This document shows positions 24,884 to 34,120 of a stretch of 57,306 nucleotides of DNA, in pieces. The DNA is from Puniceibacterium sediminis. GTDB lineage: Bacteria; Pseudomonadota; Alphaproteobacteria; Rhodobacterales; Rhodobacteraceae. The stretch is from NCBI RefSeq assembly GCF_900188035.1, contig NZ_FZNN01000022.1, forward strand, positions 1 through 57,306. Direction: 5' to 3'. The notes below the pieces were generated by a model. The model was not told the DNA's origin. It saw nothing but the letters and a program-made list of their open reading frames with translations, and ran no database searches. Numbering within the stretch: the stretch's first letter is position 1; each line of letters starts with the position of its first letter. The position numbers were made by a program, and so were the translations under genes.

Positions 24884-25561
24884 ATGAGTGTCGCAACCGG
24901 AGATGAGACAGATCCACAGCGTGCAACGCTGTTTGGTGGCATTCCGCTCGAGTCCCTTATTGCCTGTCCGCAGTGCGATGCGCTTTATGTCGCGCATATG
25001 CCAGCCGTAGGGGAACGCGCGGTCTGTGAGCGGTGCCACACCGTCCTGATCGCGCCCAAACGCAAGGCGGGGCTCAAGATCATCGCGCTGACTTCGGCTG
25101 TGATCATCCTTGTTGCTGCCGCGCTGTTCTTTCCGTTTCTCACCATCAGGGCCGCCGGGTTCGGCAACGAGGCTTCGATCCTCGATTCCGCTTCGAGCTT
25201 TGAATCCGGGCCGATGGTGCTGTTGGCGCTTGCCGTCGCGGCGATGATCGTGGTGATACCGCTGATCCGCACTCTGCTGATCCTCTACGTGCTCATACCC
25301 GTCGTGGCGGATCGTCCACCCTACGCCCATGCCAAACATGCCTTCCGCCTGACGCAGGAATTGAAACCCTGGGCGATGGCCGAAATCTTTGCCATCGGTT
25401 GTGCTGTCGCGCTGGTCAAGGTGGCGGATCTTGCGCATATCGGGTTCGGTCCCGCCTTCTGGATGTTTGCCGTTCTGGTGGTCATCGTCATCTTCAACGA
25501 TAATTATATGTGTACATGGTCGGTATGGAAATCACTGGAACTGGATCAGAAAGAGGCGTGA
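24884..25561 (+). CDS. pqiA: PqiA-like membrane protein, first copy
   Basis: A 225-residue protein. The N-terminus has two CxxC pairs, CPQC and CERC, then four membrane helices, typical of one half of PqiA (paraquat-inducible protein A), which has two such halves in E. coli. PqiA sits in the inner membrane and works with PqiB and PqiC in lipid transport between membranes. Here the two halves are separate genes: this stop overlaps the next gene's GTG start (25558-25561). The operon order pqiA-pqiA-pqiB-pqiC matches the known locus. The start ATG 24884 has only a weak ribosome site. Confidence 0.88.
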   Translation: MSVATGDETDPQRATLFGGIPLESLIACPQCDALYVAHMPAVGERAVCERCHTVLIAPKRKAGLKIIALTSAVIILVAAALFFPFLTIRAAGFGNEASILDSASSFESGPMVLLALAVAAMIVVIPLIRTLLILYVLIPVVADRPPYAHAKHAFRLTQELKPWAMAEIFAIGCAVALVKVADLAHIGFGPAFWMFAVLVVIVIFNDNYMCTWSVWKSLELDQKEA

Positions 25562-26169
25562 CCGCACGCGACGCAGGCCTTGTGGCCTGTCGCCGCTGCG
25601 GACGCGTCTGGCCGATGAGGACCGAGCGGTGTGGCCGCTGCGGCAGCCATCTGCAATCGCGTGATACCGGTAGCCTGGGCCGTGTCTGGGCCTTCTGGCT
25701 GGCCGGACTGATCTGCTATGTACCGGCGAACCTGAATCCGATGCTGATCACCCAGACGCTGTTGAGCAGTTCCAAAAGCACCATCGTCGGTGGCGCGGTG
25801 GATTTGATACACCACGGGGCGATCGGCGTGGCGATCATCATTCTGGTGGCGAGCGTATTGATACCGGTCGGAAAATTCATGGCCATTGCCTATCTTGCCG
25901 TGTCTGTGCGGCGCGGTTCCAGCATTTCATCTGCCCGCCGTCACCACCTTTTCGAGGTCGTGGAATTCATCGGGCGTTGGTCTATGGTCGACGTTTTTGT
26001 GGTGGCAATCCTCAGTTCACTGGTACAGTTGTCGGTGGTTGCGTCCATCCATCCCGGATCGGCCGCGCTGACTTTTGCGCTTTCGGTGATTTTTACAATG
26101 TTGTCGGCGCAGGCTTTCGATACCCGTCTCTTCTGGGACACCAAGGACGCAAGGAATGAAACGACGTGA
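25558..26169 (+). CDS. pqiA: PqiA-like membrane protein, second copy
   Basis: A 203-residue protein starting at GTG 25558, overlapping the previous stop. Cysteine pairs C-R-R-C and C-G-R-C at the N-terminus are followed by the conserved AGLICYVPANLNPML segment and three further hydrophobic helices. It corresponds to the second half of a fused PqiA. Its stop overlaps the GTG start of pqiB. Splitting of PqiA into two coupled genes is common in alphaproteobacteria, so the two proteins probably pair in the inner membrane. Confidence 0.88.
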   Translation: MTARDAGLVACRRCGRVWPMRTERCGRCGSHLQSRDTGSLGRVWAFWLAGLICYVPANLNPMLITQTLLSSSKSTIVGGAVDLIHHGAIGVAIIILVASVLIPVGKFMAIAYLAVSVRRGSSISSARRHHLFEVVEFIGRWSMVDVFVVAILSSLVQLSVVASIHPGSAALTFALSVIFTMLSAQAFDTRLFWDTKDARNETT

Positions 26170-28988
26170 CTGACTCATCCAAGGATACAAATCCAACCCA
26201 GCCCGGGAACGTCCCGATCAAGGCCGGCAAGAGTTCTTTCTGGGACAGCGCATCAATCATCTGGCTTATTCCGATCCTAGCCCTGGCGATTGCCCTGGGC
26301 GCTGCCTGGCGCAATTATAACGCGCAGGGCCCGTTGATTCAGGTATCCTTTGAAAATGCCGCCGGTATCCGTGCCGGAGAAACCCAGATGCGCTACCGGG
26401 ACATCCGTGTCGGTACGGTCGAGGAGTTGAGTTTCAGCAAAGACTTGACAGAGGTCGTGGCTTCCATCCGTGTGGAGAAGTCTCTGGCCCCATATATCAA
26501 TAGAGACGCCGTTTTCTGGATCGTGCGCCCCGAGGTCAGTGCGCGGGGGGTATCTGGGCTCGATACTGTGCTCTCGGGCGTTTACATTCAGGGTTCATGG
26601 GACAGTGAGCCCGGTATTTTTTATAATGATTTTGAGGGGCTAAAGGACGCGCCATTGCTGAGTCTGGACCGCGAGGGCATCAGCTTTACCCTGCGCTCGG
26701 ACGACGGCCTGCCTGGGTCGGGAACACCCATCCTGTACAAAGGGGTTGAGGTTGGCCTAGTTGGCAATTCAACCGTCAATGACGACGGTACCGGAGTGTC
26801 CGCCGTGGCTGTGATCTACAAGCCCTACAGCAGTTTCGTGACCAGCTCGACCAGGTTCTGGGACATCTCGGGATTCAGCTTTTCAGTCGGGGCCAGCGGT
26901 GCGCAGTTGAATTTCACTTCGCTCGCCTCGTTGATCTCGGGCGGTGTGACCTTTGCCGAAATCGGGTCGGGCGGCACGCCGCTGGCCGAAGGCGCGACAT
27001 TCGAGCTATTCTCCGACGAAACCGCAGCGCGCGACGACTTCCTTGTCGATGGCGACGGTCAGGCCGTCAACGTGTCGATGATCTTTGACCAGAATCTGGC
27101 CGGACTTGCCGCTGGGTCTCCGGTCGAACTTGGCGGGTTGAAGGTGGGCGAAATCACCGGAATCAACGGAATCGTGGACCGCGAACGCTTTGGTGACAAC
27201 GAGGCGCGGCTGATCGCGACCGCGCGCATCAACCCCGGCCGGATCGGCCTTGGGCAGGATGCGGGCGAAGATGAACTATTGCACTATCTGTCCGTGCGTA
27301 TCGGCGAAGGCCTGCGCGCGCGTCTGACGAATGCCTCGATCTTTACAGGCGGGCTCAAGGTTGAACTTGTGGTGCTGCCCGGTACGGGGGTTGCCACACT
27401 GGACCGGGGGGCTGATCCGCTGCCCCGGATCCCGACGGCGAATGCCGATGTCACCGATGTCGGCGCCACCGCGCAGGGGGTGCTGCAACGCGTCAACGAC
27501 CTGCCGGTCGAAGAGGTCATGCAGTCCATCACCGATTTCCTCAACAACGCGACTGCCCTTATCAGCAGCGAAGAGTTGCAGCGCGCTCCGGCGGAGTTGA
27601 CCGGCATTCTTACCGCCGTACGTGGCGTCGCCGAAAGTGAGGGCGTGCAGGGTCTGCCCGAGCAGATCAGCACGGTGCTGAGCGATCTGCAAGAAACCGG
27701 CACCATGTTGAACCGCGTGATTTCGGTCCTCGAAGAACAGGACGCGGCCGGCAAGCTGACGACCGCGATCGACAACGTGGGCGTGGTCTCCGCGACCCTG
27801 CCGGAACTGGTTGCCGACATCCGCGCCGTACTGGTCAATGCACAAGAGGTGCCGCTGGCAGAACTATCGCAGAACATAACCGAACTGCTTGCTTCGGCGG
27901 ACTTGTTGCTGACCGATGCAGATACCTTGATAACAAGCGCCGATGTGCAGGCCATTCCGACCGATCTGCGCGGCATCCTGTCTTCGGTTCGTGACGTAAC
28001 CACCAGCGCCGATGTGCAGGCACTGCCGACCCGTGTCACCGAACTTTTGGCCGGGCTTCAGAGCACCAGCGCGCGGCTTGACAGCATGATCGCCGATCTG
28101 CAGGAGCAGGACGCAACCGGCAAGCTGACCAGCGCGATCGACAATGTGGGTACCGCCACCGAAAGCCTGCCGGACCTTCTGGCCGACATCCGCTCCGTTG
28201 TCGCCAAGGCCGAGGCGCTGCCGCTTGCGCAACTCTCGCAGGATGTTTCGGATCTGCTGACCACCGCAGAGGCGCTGATCGCGAATGAGGACGTGCAGGC
28301 CGTTCCGGTCGAGCTGCGCCAGGTTCTGTCGTCGCTGCGTGAAGTGACGACCAGTGCCAGTGTACAGGCCCTGCCAACGCGCGTGACCGAATTGCTGACC
28401 GGGTTGCAGGATAGCGCAACCACGTTCAGTCGACTGCTGCGGGATGTCGAAACCCAGGATACCGTGGGCAAGCTCACTGCGGCCGTGGATGACGTGGCAC
28501 AGGCGGCGGAGGGGCTTCCGTCGCTTGTGGAAGAGGCGCGAGGCATCGTTCAGAACGCCAACGAGATCCCCCTTGCCAGGCTGTCTGATCAGGCGACGAA
28601 GTTGCTGGAATCGGCCAATGCGCTGGTGGATCAGGACTCCACCCGTGCGCTGCCGGGCGAGCTGAACACCGCGCTTGCCGAAGTCAGCGCCGTGCTGCGC
28701 GAATTGCAGGACGGTGGGCTGATCAACAACGCAAACGCCACGCTGGCTTCGGCCCGCGACGCGGCGGATGCCATCGCAGAGGCTTCGGCCACGCTGCCAC
28801 AACTCGCGGCGGATCTGCGTGCGGTGGCCACTCAGGCCGGTACGACCCTGTCGGCCTATTCCGAAGACTCAAGCTTCACCCGCGATACTCGGGGTGCGAT
28901 CCGGCAGATTCAGTCTGCCGCCGAAGCGATAGAGCGCCTTGCGCGCACTATCGAACGCAACCCGAATTCGCTGATCCTGGGACGGTAA
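26166..28988 (+). CDS. pqiB: PqiB-like MCE-domain protein with long repetitive C-terminus
   Basis: A 940-residue protein starting at GTG 26166 within the previous stop. An N-terminal anchor (IIWLIPILALAIALGAAW) is followed by three MCE domains up to about residue 430. These form hexameric rings with a central lipid tunnel in MCE proteins. The rest is a roughly 500-residue helical extension built from 116-123-residue repeats (residues about 447-890). E. coli PqiB is about 546 residues and ends in a shorter helical needle. The longer needle here might span a wider periplasm. The protein is expected to carry lipids between the two membranes with PqiA and the lipoprotein PqiC. Confidence 0.9.
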   Translation: MTDSSKDTNPTQPGNVPIKAGKSSFWDSASIIWLIPILALAIALGAAWRNYNAQGPLIQVSFENAAGIRAGETQMRYRDIRVGTVEELSFSKDLTEVVASIRVEKSLAPYINRDAVFWIVRPEVSARGVSGLDTVLSGVYIQGSWDSEPGIFYNDFEGLKDAPLLSLDREGISFTLRSDDGLPGSGTPILYKGVEVGLVGNSTVNDDGTGVSAVAVIYKPYSSFVTSSTRFWDISGFSFSVGASGAQLNFTSLASLISGGVTFAEIGSGGTPLAEGATFELFSDETAARDDFLVDGDGQAVNVSMIFDQNLAGLAAGSPVELGGLKVGEITGINGIVDRERFGDNEARLIATARINPGRIGLGQDAGEDELLHYLSVRIGEGLRARLTNASIFTGGLKVELVVLPGTGVATLDRGADPLPRIPTANADVTDVGATAQGVLQRVNDLPVEEVMQSITDFLNNATALISSEELQRAPAELTGILTAVRGVAESEGVQGLPEQISTVLSDLQETGTMLNRVISVLEEQDAAGKLTTAIDNVGVVSATLPELVADIRAVLVNAQEVPLAELSQNITELLASADLLLTDADTLITSADVQAIPTDLRGILSSVRDVTTSADVQALPTRVTELLAGLQSTSARLDSMIADLQEQDATGKLTSAIDNVGTATESLPDLLADIRSVVAKAEALPLAQLSQDVSDLLTTAEALIANEDVQAVPVELRQVLSSLREVTTSASVQALPTRVTELLTGLQDSATTFSRLLRDVETQDTVGKLTAAVDDVAQAAEGLPSLVEEARGIVQNANEIPLARLSDQATKLLESANALVDQDSTRALPGELNTALAEVSAVLRELQDGGLINNANATLASARDAADAIAEASATLPQLAADLRAVATQAGTTLSAYSEDSSFTRDTRGAIRQIQSAAEAIERLARTIERNPNSLILGR
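27504..28860 (+). repeat. Internal repeats in pqiB C-terminal region
   Basis: Units start at residues 447, 563, 686 and 802 of PqiB, giving lengths of 116, 123 and 116 residues and a partial fourth unit. Shared landmarks are PLA-LS at the start, LPTRVTELL in the middle and GKLT-A-D-V near the end. The nucleotide repeats are diverged, so the array is old. Confidence 0.8.
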
Positions 28989-28992
28989 TGTC

Positions 28993-29562
28993 ATGAAGAC
29001 TACGTTTATATCGAAAAGCCTTCTTTTGGCGGCCACTTTGTTAGTCGCGGCCTGTGCCGGGGGCGATGTCCGGTTTGCCACGCCTGCGGTCGAACCAACG
29101 GTCAAGGTAGCATCGCGCTATCGCAGCCTGGAGGTGGTCGAGGTCACGTTGCCGTCCTATGCCGGGGCCGAGGAAATTTATTTCCAACAACCGGATGGTT
29201 CGATCGAGGAACTGGGGCCACTCTGGGCAGACCTGCCGTCACGTGCAATAACGCTGGGGCTGGCCCGCGATCTGGGCGCCATCACCGGCGCGACAGTGGC
29301 TCCCGCGCCATGGCCCTTCCGCGGTTTTTCGGATGCGCGCATTGATGTTCGGATTGAGGAGATGGTCGCCACCGCATCCGGTCAGTTCCGCCTGTCAGGA
29401 CAGTATTTCGTCGCACCTGAACAGGATGGCGGCGACCGGTCCGGCCACTTCTCGATTGCTGTGCCATTGCCTGAAAAGGCGACCGCTGCGCAGATCGCTG
29501 CGGCCCGTGGCGCTGCGACAGCGCAACTGGCGGAACAGATCGCCAAGGCCGCACTCCGCTAA
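28993..29562 (+). CDS. pqiC: PqiC / ABC-type transport auxiliary lipoprotein
   Basis: A 189-residue lipoprotein. The signal peptide LLLAATLLVAACAGG has a lipobox with the cysteine as +1. The body matches the PqiC/DUF330 family: YRSLEVVEVTLPSYAGAEEI and the terminal helix rich in AAQIAAARGAA. In E. coli PqiC is an outer-membrane lipoprotein that caps PqiB. It is the last gene of the pqi operon, four bases after the pqiB stop, and is convergent with the TetR gene that follows 25 bases later. Confidence 0.88.
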   Translation: MKTTFISKSLLLAATLLVAACAGGDVRFATPAVEPTVKVASRYRSLEVVEVTLPSYAGAEEIYFQQPDGSIEELGPLWADLPSRAITLGLARDLGAITGATVAPAPWPFRGFSDARIDVRIEEMVATASGQFRLSGQYFVAPEQDGGDRSGHFSIAVPLPEKATAAQIAAARGAATAQLAEQIAKAALR

Positions 29563-29587
29563 ACCGTTTGGCCTGCACGCCTGGGTA

Positions 29588-30217
29588 TCAGACCACGTCG
29601 AAGGCGTGCAGGAACCGGTCTATGGCACCTTCGATGGCCTCAGACGGGTCATCGGGGCAGGGCATTCGGTAGATGTGCTGGCGAATGCCGATATAGACGA
29701 TTCCGCCGTGCAGATTCCACAGATCCTCCATCCCCGGGCGACTGCCCGTGCGGGATGCCGCACCGATTTCGGCCAATAGCGGCGTGAGAATCACACTGCC
29801 CAGATGTTCAAGGTATCGGCGGTTCAGTTCGGCCCCCGCCAAGCCCGAGAACATGAAGATCCGCATCCATTCGTACTGAAAGATCAGCGTGCTGTATTCG
29901 GCATAGAAGTCCAGCAGCCGGTCGCGCAGGGGCCGCGTGCGGTCGGTCAGTCGGCGTGGCCAGTCATCCGAAAGGCGGTTCAGATACACATGTTCGTACA
30001 CCGCTTCGATCAGATTATCCTTGCTTGAGAAGTAGTTGAACAGCAGTGACTGGGTCACGCCCAGCCGTTTTGCCAGATCGCGGGTCTTACCCTCCAACCC
30101 GACATCGGCAAAGAAGGCGACTGCCCCGTCGATGATCTGTTGGCGTCTCTCTTCCGGCTGCAATCGGCGACGAGAGACTGGGTCGGTTGTGGCCGCTGCG
30201 CTCACTGGTCTCTCCAT
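29588..30217 (-). CDS. TetR-family transcriptional regulator
   Basis: A 209-residue protein starting at 30217. The N-terminal helix-turn-helix spans about residues 20-66: RRQQIIDGAVAFFADVGLEGKTRDLAKRLGVTQSLLFNYFSSKDNLIEAVYEH. This is the TetR/AcrR pattern with the conserved F-N-Y-F-S-S-K-D-N-L. The C-terminal part is a helical ligand domain. It is divergent from the molybdoenzyme operon, and two inverted repeats lie between them, so autoregulation and control of the neighbour are likely. The ligand is unknown; a purine-like or aromatic substrate of the oxidase is a guess. Confidence 0.9.
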   Translation of the reverse strand: MERPVSAAATTDPVSRRRLQPEERRQQIIDGAVAFFADVGLEGKTRDLAKRLGVTQSLLFNYFSSKDNLIEAVYEHVYLNRLSDDWPRRLTDRTRPLRDRLLDFYAEYSTLIFQYEWMRIFMFSGLAGAELNRRYLEHLGSVILTPLLAEIGAASRTGSRPGMEDLWNLHGGIVYIGIRQHIYRMPCPDDPSEAIEGAIDRFLHAFDVV

Positions 30218-30239
30218 CCTGAAATCCCCTGATTTGTGA

Positions 30240-30258
30240 CAAGTAAAAATCATACTTG
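30240..30258. promoter_or_regulatory. Inverted repeat upstream of tetR
   Basis: CAAGTA at 30240-30245 and TACTTG at 30253-30258 form a perfect inverted repeat with a 7-base spacer, 23 bases before the TetR start. A candidate autoregulatory operator. Confidence 0.5.
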
Positions 30259-30272
30259 CAATGTTTCGGCAT

Positions 30273-30294
30273 TTATAGATCATATGATCAATAA
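30273..30294. promoter_or_regulatory. 22-bp palindrome, candidate TetR operator
   Basis: The core GATCATATGATC at 30278-30289 is a perfect palindrome. Outer arms TTAT (30273-30276) and ATAA (30291-30294) also pair, with one central-flank mismatch. The site lies about 70 bases before the molybdoenzyme operon and fits a TetR dimer site. Confidence 0.6.
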
Positions 30295-30363
30295 GGGATG
30301 ATCGTCTGATCCATGAGGCCCCGGGGAGGGGGCGGGATCGCCGGTCTGAGGGAGGGAGTCGCA

Positions 30364-31197
30364 ATGAAAGCTTCGGCAGGCGGATACGCCCGGGCCAGGG
30401 ATCTGAGCCATGCGCTGGATCTGCTGGCGGATGCGGATGGGATGGGTCGTGTGCTGGCCGGTGGTCAGAGCCTGATCGCGGCGATGAACATGCGGCTGAG
30501 CACGGGTGACATGCTGGTGGATATCTCGCGGATTTCCGATCTTTCCGGAGTAAGCGTGCAGGGTCGGCGCCTGCGCATCGGCGCGCTGACGCGGCATGCT
30601 GAACTGGGGCGCGATGCGCTGATTGCGCGGCATGCGCCTCTGCTCGCGCAGGCGGTAAATCATATAGCTCACGCAGCGATCCGCAACCGGGGCACGATTG
30701 GTGGTGCACTTGCTCATGCGGACCCGGCGGCCGAGTTCCCGGCATGTGTGCTGGCGCTTGATGCGGTCCTGCACCTTGAGGGGCCGGAGGGCAGCCGCGA
30801 GGTGCGGGCCGAGGATTTCTTTGTCGACGTGTTTGAAACCGCGATTGCCGAGGGCGAGATCCTGACGGCGATCAGCATGCCCCTCGCGGAACCTGACGAA
30901 GTGCAAATGCTGAAAGAGGTGGCGCGGCGGTCCGGGGATTACGCCTTGGCCGGGCTTTGTTTTGTGCGGCGTGCAGGCGGGGTCAGGCTGTCCGTGCTGG
31001 GCGCTGGATCAACCCCGCTGCTGGCGCGTGCGGCGATGGCGCGGCTGGATATGGAGGACATCGGCGGCGCGGTGGCGGCGCTGCGCGGCGAACTCAACCC
31101 GCCCAGCGATACGCAGGCAACTGCGGCCTATCGTCGGCACATCGCGGGCGTGCTTCTGCGCCGGATCTGGGAAGAGATCGGGGGCGAGAGCGCATGA
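30364..31197 (+). CDS. Molybdopterin hydroxylase, FAD-binding subunit (CoxM-like)
   Basis: A 277-residue medium subunit. The FAD-binding motifs are LAGGQSLIAAMNMR (residues about 34-47) and TIGGALAHADPAAEFP (about 110-125), both typical of CO-dehydrogenase and xanthine-dehydrogenase medium subunits. ATG 30364 follows a GGAGG-containing leader. Its stop overlaps the ATG of the iron-sulphur subunit (31194-31197). It passes electrons from the 2Fe-2S subunit to FAD and on to an acceptor. The substrate is not set by this subunit. Confidence 0.9.
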   Translation: MKASAGGYARARDLSHALDLLADADGMGRVLAGGQSLIAAMNMRLSTGDMLVDISRISDLSGVSVQGRRLRIGALTRHAELGRDALIARHAPLLAQAVNHIAHAAIRNRGTIGGALAHADPAAEFPACVLALDAVLHLEGPEGSREVRAEDFFVDVFETAIAEGEILTAISMPLAEPDEVQMLKEVARRSGDYALAGLCFVRRAGGVRLSVLGAGSTPLLARAAMARLDMEDIGGAVAALRGELNPPSDTQATAAYRRHIAGVLLRRIWEEIGGESA

Positions 31198-31688
31198 GCG
31201 ATGTGTTCCGGAACAAGGTCGACATTACGCTGACAGTGAATGGTGAAGAGGTCGAGGCGCGCGTTCCCGCAGGCCGACATCTCATTGATTTTCTGCGGCT
31301 GGATCTGGGACTGACTGGCGCGCATGCCAGTTGTGAGCACGGTGTCTGCGGTGCCTGCACGGTCAAGGTGGATGGCGATGCTGTGCGCGGTTGTCTCATG
31401 CTTGCGGCGCAGGCGGACGGGGCCGAGGTCTGGACCATCGAAGGGATGAGCGACACCGGAGCGATCCGGGATCTGCAGGACGCCTTTGTGACCCGCAACG
31501 CGTTGCAATGCGGGTTCTGCACGCCCGGGATGCTGGTCGCCTGCGAAGAGCTTTTGACACGCGACGCGTTGCCGGAACGCGACGAGATCCGCGATTATCT
31601 TTCGGGCAATTACTGCCGCTGTACGGGCTACGAGGCCATTGTCGATGCCGTCGAGGACGTGGCCAAGGCGCGGAGGGGGCTGACATGA
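31194..31688 (+). CDS. Molybdopterin hydroxylase, [2Fe-2S] subunit (CoxS-like)
   Basis: A 164-residue small subunit with two iron-sulphur sites. The plant-ferredoxin-type cluster is formed by CEHGVCGAC plus the later RGC, and the second by CGFCTPG with NYCRCTGY. Both are fully conserved in order and spacing, so electron transfer should be intact. Start and stop overlap the neighbours as ATGA, giving a three-gene translational unit. The length matches CoxS/XdhA-type small subunits (150-170 residues). Confidence 0.92.
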   Translation: MSDVFRNKVDITLTVNGEEVEARVPAGRHLIDFLRLDLGLTGAHASCEHGVCGACTVKVDGDAVRGCLMLAAQADGAEVWTIEGMSDTGAIRDLQDAFVTRNALQCGFCTPGMLVACEELLTRDALPERDEIRDYLSGNYCRCTGYEAIVDAVEDVAKARRGLT

Positions 31689-34066
31689 CGATATCCTTTG
31701 GCAATCCCGACCGTCCCAACAGCTATATCGGCAAGACCGTGCCACGCCCCAATGCGGGGCGTCTGGTCGAGGGGCGCGGGCACTACGTCGATGACATGAC
31801 CCTGCCGCGGATGGTGCATGTGGTCTTTGTCAGATCGCCCTTTGCCCATGCGCGGATCAAGGGGATCGAGGCGGCTGACGCGCTGGCGGTCAAGGGCGTC
31901 CTGCGGGTATTCACAGGCGCAGATATTGCAAAGGTCTGCACACCCTGGGTCGCGGTTCTTGCGCACCTCAAGGGCCTGAAATCGCCGCCAGAGCATGCAA
32001 TTGCCGTGGATCGCGCCTGCTGGGTGGGCGAGCCCGTGGCGGCGGTGGTGGCGACGTCCCGTGCGGCGGCCGAGGACGGCGCGGCGCTGGTCGAAGTGGA
32101 CTTTTATCCGCTGCCGGTGACGGGTGACATGATGACTGCGCTGGATGCCGACACACCGGTTCTGCATGCAGACATGGGCGACAATCTGGCGTTTCGCCGC
32201 GAACATCACGAGGGCGACGTGGATGCGGTGATGGCGGGGGCGCACAAGGTGGTCTCGGCGCGTTTCAAGACCGCGCGGCACACTGGCGTGACGCTGGAAC
32301 CTCGCTCGATCCTCGTGGATTGGAACGGTGCCGAAGGGCAGCTGACTGCCTGGCACGCAACCCAGGCCCCCCACATGATTCAAAGCGTCCTTGCCCAGCA
32401 TCTCGGGCTGGAAGAGGGCCGCGTGCGGGTGATCTGCGGCGATGTGGGCGGATCCTATGGCATCAAGGTGCATGTCTATCCGGATGAGGTTGCCACAGCG
32501 GCGATTGCCAAGATCATGGGGCGGCCGGTCAAGTTCATCGCCGACCGGTTGGAGAGTTTCACAACCGACATCCACGCGCGGGACCACGAGATCAGAGCGA
32601 AGATCGCTGTCGATGAGACCGGCAAGATCCTGGCCTTTGATATCGACGACTGGACTGCGATCGGCGCCTATTCGGTCTATCCGCGCACATCCGCGATTGA
32701 GGGCAATCAGGTTGTTAACCTGTGCGGTGGGCCCTACGACTTTTCCGATTACCGGGCCAAGACGACCGTGGTTTTCCAGAACAAGACGCCGACCTGCCAG
32801 TACCGGGCCGTGGGCCACCCTATCGCCGTCGCGGTGACCGAGGGGCTGGTGGATATGGCGGCGGCGGAACTGGGCATGGACCCGGTCGCGATCCGGCGGC
32901 GCAACATGTATGCCGATGACTGTTACCCGGTGACCTCGCCCGCCAAGATGCGGTTCGAGGGGTTGTCGCATCATGCGAGCATGGACACGCTGGTCGCGCT
33001 GATGGACTATGACGGGCTGCGCTTGGAGCAGGCAGAGATGCGCGCCAAGGGCATCTATCGCGGCATCGGCATTGCGAGCTTCATCGAACTCACCAACCCG
33101 TCGCCGTTTATGTACGGCATCGGCGGCGCGCGGATTTCTGCGCAGGATGGCTGTACCGTGCGGATGGACCCGGACGGCTCGCTTGTTGCCCTATCGGGCG
33201 TCACCGAACAGGGCCAGGGAACCGAGGCGATGCTGTCCCAGATCGTGGCCGAAGGCGTCGGGGTGTCCCCGTCACGTGTCCGGGTGATCACCGGGGATAC
33301 ACAGGTCACGCCCTATGGCGGCGGCACCTGGGCATCGCGCGGGGCGGGCATTGGCGGAGAGGCAGCACTTCAGGCGGCGCTGGCGCTGAAGGCGTCAATC
33401 CTCGAGGTGGCGGCATCGATGTTGCAGGCACAGGCCAAGGCGCTGGATATCCGTGACGGCAAGGTGGTCGACGCAGACAGCGGCGCGGAACGCTTGGCCC
33501 TCGAAGAACTGGGGCGGATCGTCTATTTCCGCGGCGACACCCTGCCAAAGGGTCTGCCGCGCGAACTGGTGCAGACCCGGCATTTCATCACATCGGAATA
33601 TCCCTTTGCCTTCACCAACGGGGTGCAGGCCAGCTACCTTGAGGTCGACACCGACACCGGCATCGTAAAGTTGCTGAAACACTGGTGTGTCGAGGATTGC
33701 GGCCGCATCATCAATCCTCAGCTGGTCGATGAACAGATCCGCGGTGGTATTGTACAGGGCCTTGGCGGTGCGCTTTACGAAGAGATCCACTATGACGCCG
33801 AAGGGCAGCTGCTGAACGGATCGATGGCTGACTACCTTGTGCCGATGGCGGGCGAAATGCCGGATATGGTTATCGGCCACGTCGAAACACCAACGATGGA
33901 AAGCACGCTGGGTGCCAAGGGCGCAGGCGAGGCTGGCACGGCGGGCGCGCCCGCAGCGGTGATGAATGCGATCAACGACGCACTACGCGGGCTGGGCGCT
34001 CAGGTGACTGAGATGCCCTTTACCCCGGAACGTATCCTGCGGGCATTGGGCAAGATCGAGGACTGA
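31685..34066 (+). CDS. Molybdopterin hydroxylase, Moco-binding large subunit (CoxL-like)
   Basis: A 793-residue large subunit of the xanthine oxidase/CO dehydrogenase family. The molybdopterin-binding signature GDVGGSYGIK and the late segment QGQGTEAMLSQI are visible. The active-site glutamate is E749 in KGAGEAGT, which acts as the base in hydroxylation. The loop that in CO dehydrogenase carries AYRCSF reads QYRAVGHP here, without the cysteine, so this is not a true CO dehydrogenase. It is probably an aldehyde, N-heterocycle or purine hydroxylase. Its substrate may be imported by the TRAP transporter encoded directly downstream. Confidence 0.9.
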   Translation: MTISFGNPDRPNSYIGKTVPRPNAGRLVEGRGHYVDDMTLPRMVHVVFVRSPFAHARIKGIEAADALAVKGVLRVFTGADIAKVCTPWVAVLAHLKGLKSPPEHAIAVDRACWVGEPVAAVVATSRAAAEDGAALVEVDFYPLPVTGDMMTALDADTPVLHADMGDNLAFRREHHEGDVDAVMAGAHKVVSARFKTARHTGVTLEPRSILVDWNGAEGQLTAWHATQAPHMIQSVLAQHLGLEEGRVRVICGDVGGSYGIKVHVYPDEVATAAIAKIMGRPVKFIADRLESFTTDIHARDHEIRAKIAVDETGKILAFDIDDWTAIGAYSVYPRTSAIEGNQVVNLCGGPYDFSDYRAKTTVVFQNKTPTCQYRAVGHPIAVAVTEGLVDMAAAELGMDPVAIRRRNMYADDCYPVTSPAKMRFEGLSHHASMDTLVALMDYDGLRLEQAEMRAKGIYRGIGIASFIELTNPSPFMYGIGGARISAQDGCTVRMDPDGSLVALSGVTEQGQGTEAMLSQIVAEGVGVSPSRVRVITGDTQVTPYGGGTWASRGAGIGGEAALQAALALKASILEVAASMLQAQAKALDIRDGKVVDADSGAERLALEELGRIVYFRGDTLPKGLPRELVQTRHFITSEYPFAFTNGVQASYLEVDTDTGIVKLLKHWCVEDCGRIINPQLVDEQIRGGIVQGLGGALYEEIHYDAEGQLLNGSMADYLVPMAGEMPDMVIGHVETPTMESTLGAKGAGEAGTAGAPAAVMNAINDALRGLGAQVTEMPFTPERILRALGKIED

Positions 34067-34120
34067 ATCAACGTAAGGGCGGCTGAGGAGAGGCGCCCGT
34101 TTCCAGGGAGGGAAACCAGA

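Noticed and set aside
27864-28802. Minus-strand open frame opposite the pqiB repeats
   Set aside because: It repeats with the same period as pqiB, as expected for a shadow of a repetitive gene.
31628-32974. Long minus-strand open frame opposite the molybdoenzyme large subunit
   Set aside because: The sense strand encodes a fully conserved enzyme; the antisense protein is rich in His, Arg and Gly with no domain.
31685-34066. Naming the molybdoenzyme as CO dehydrogenase
   Set aside because: The active-site loop lacks the cysteine of the AYRCSF signature, so only the wider hydroxylase family is supported.
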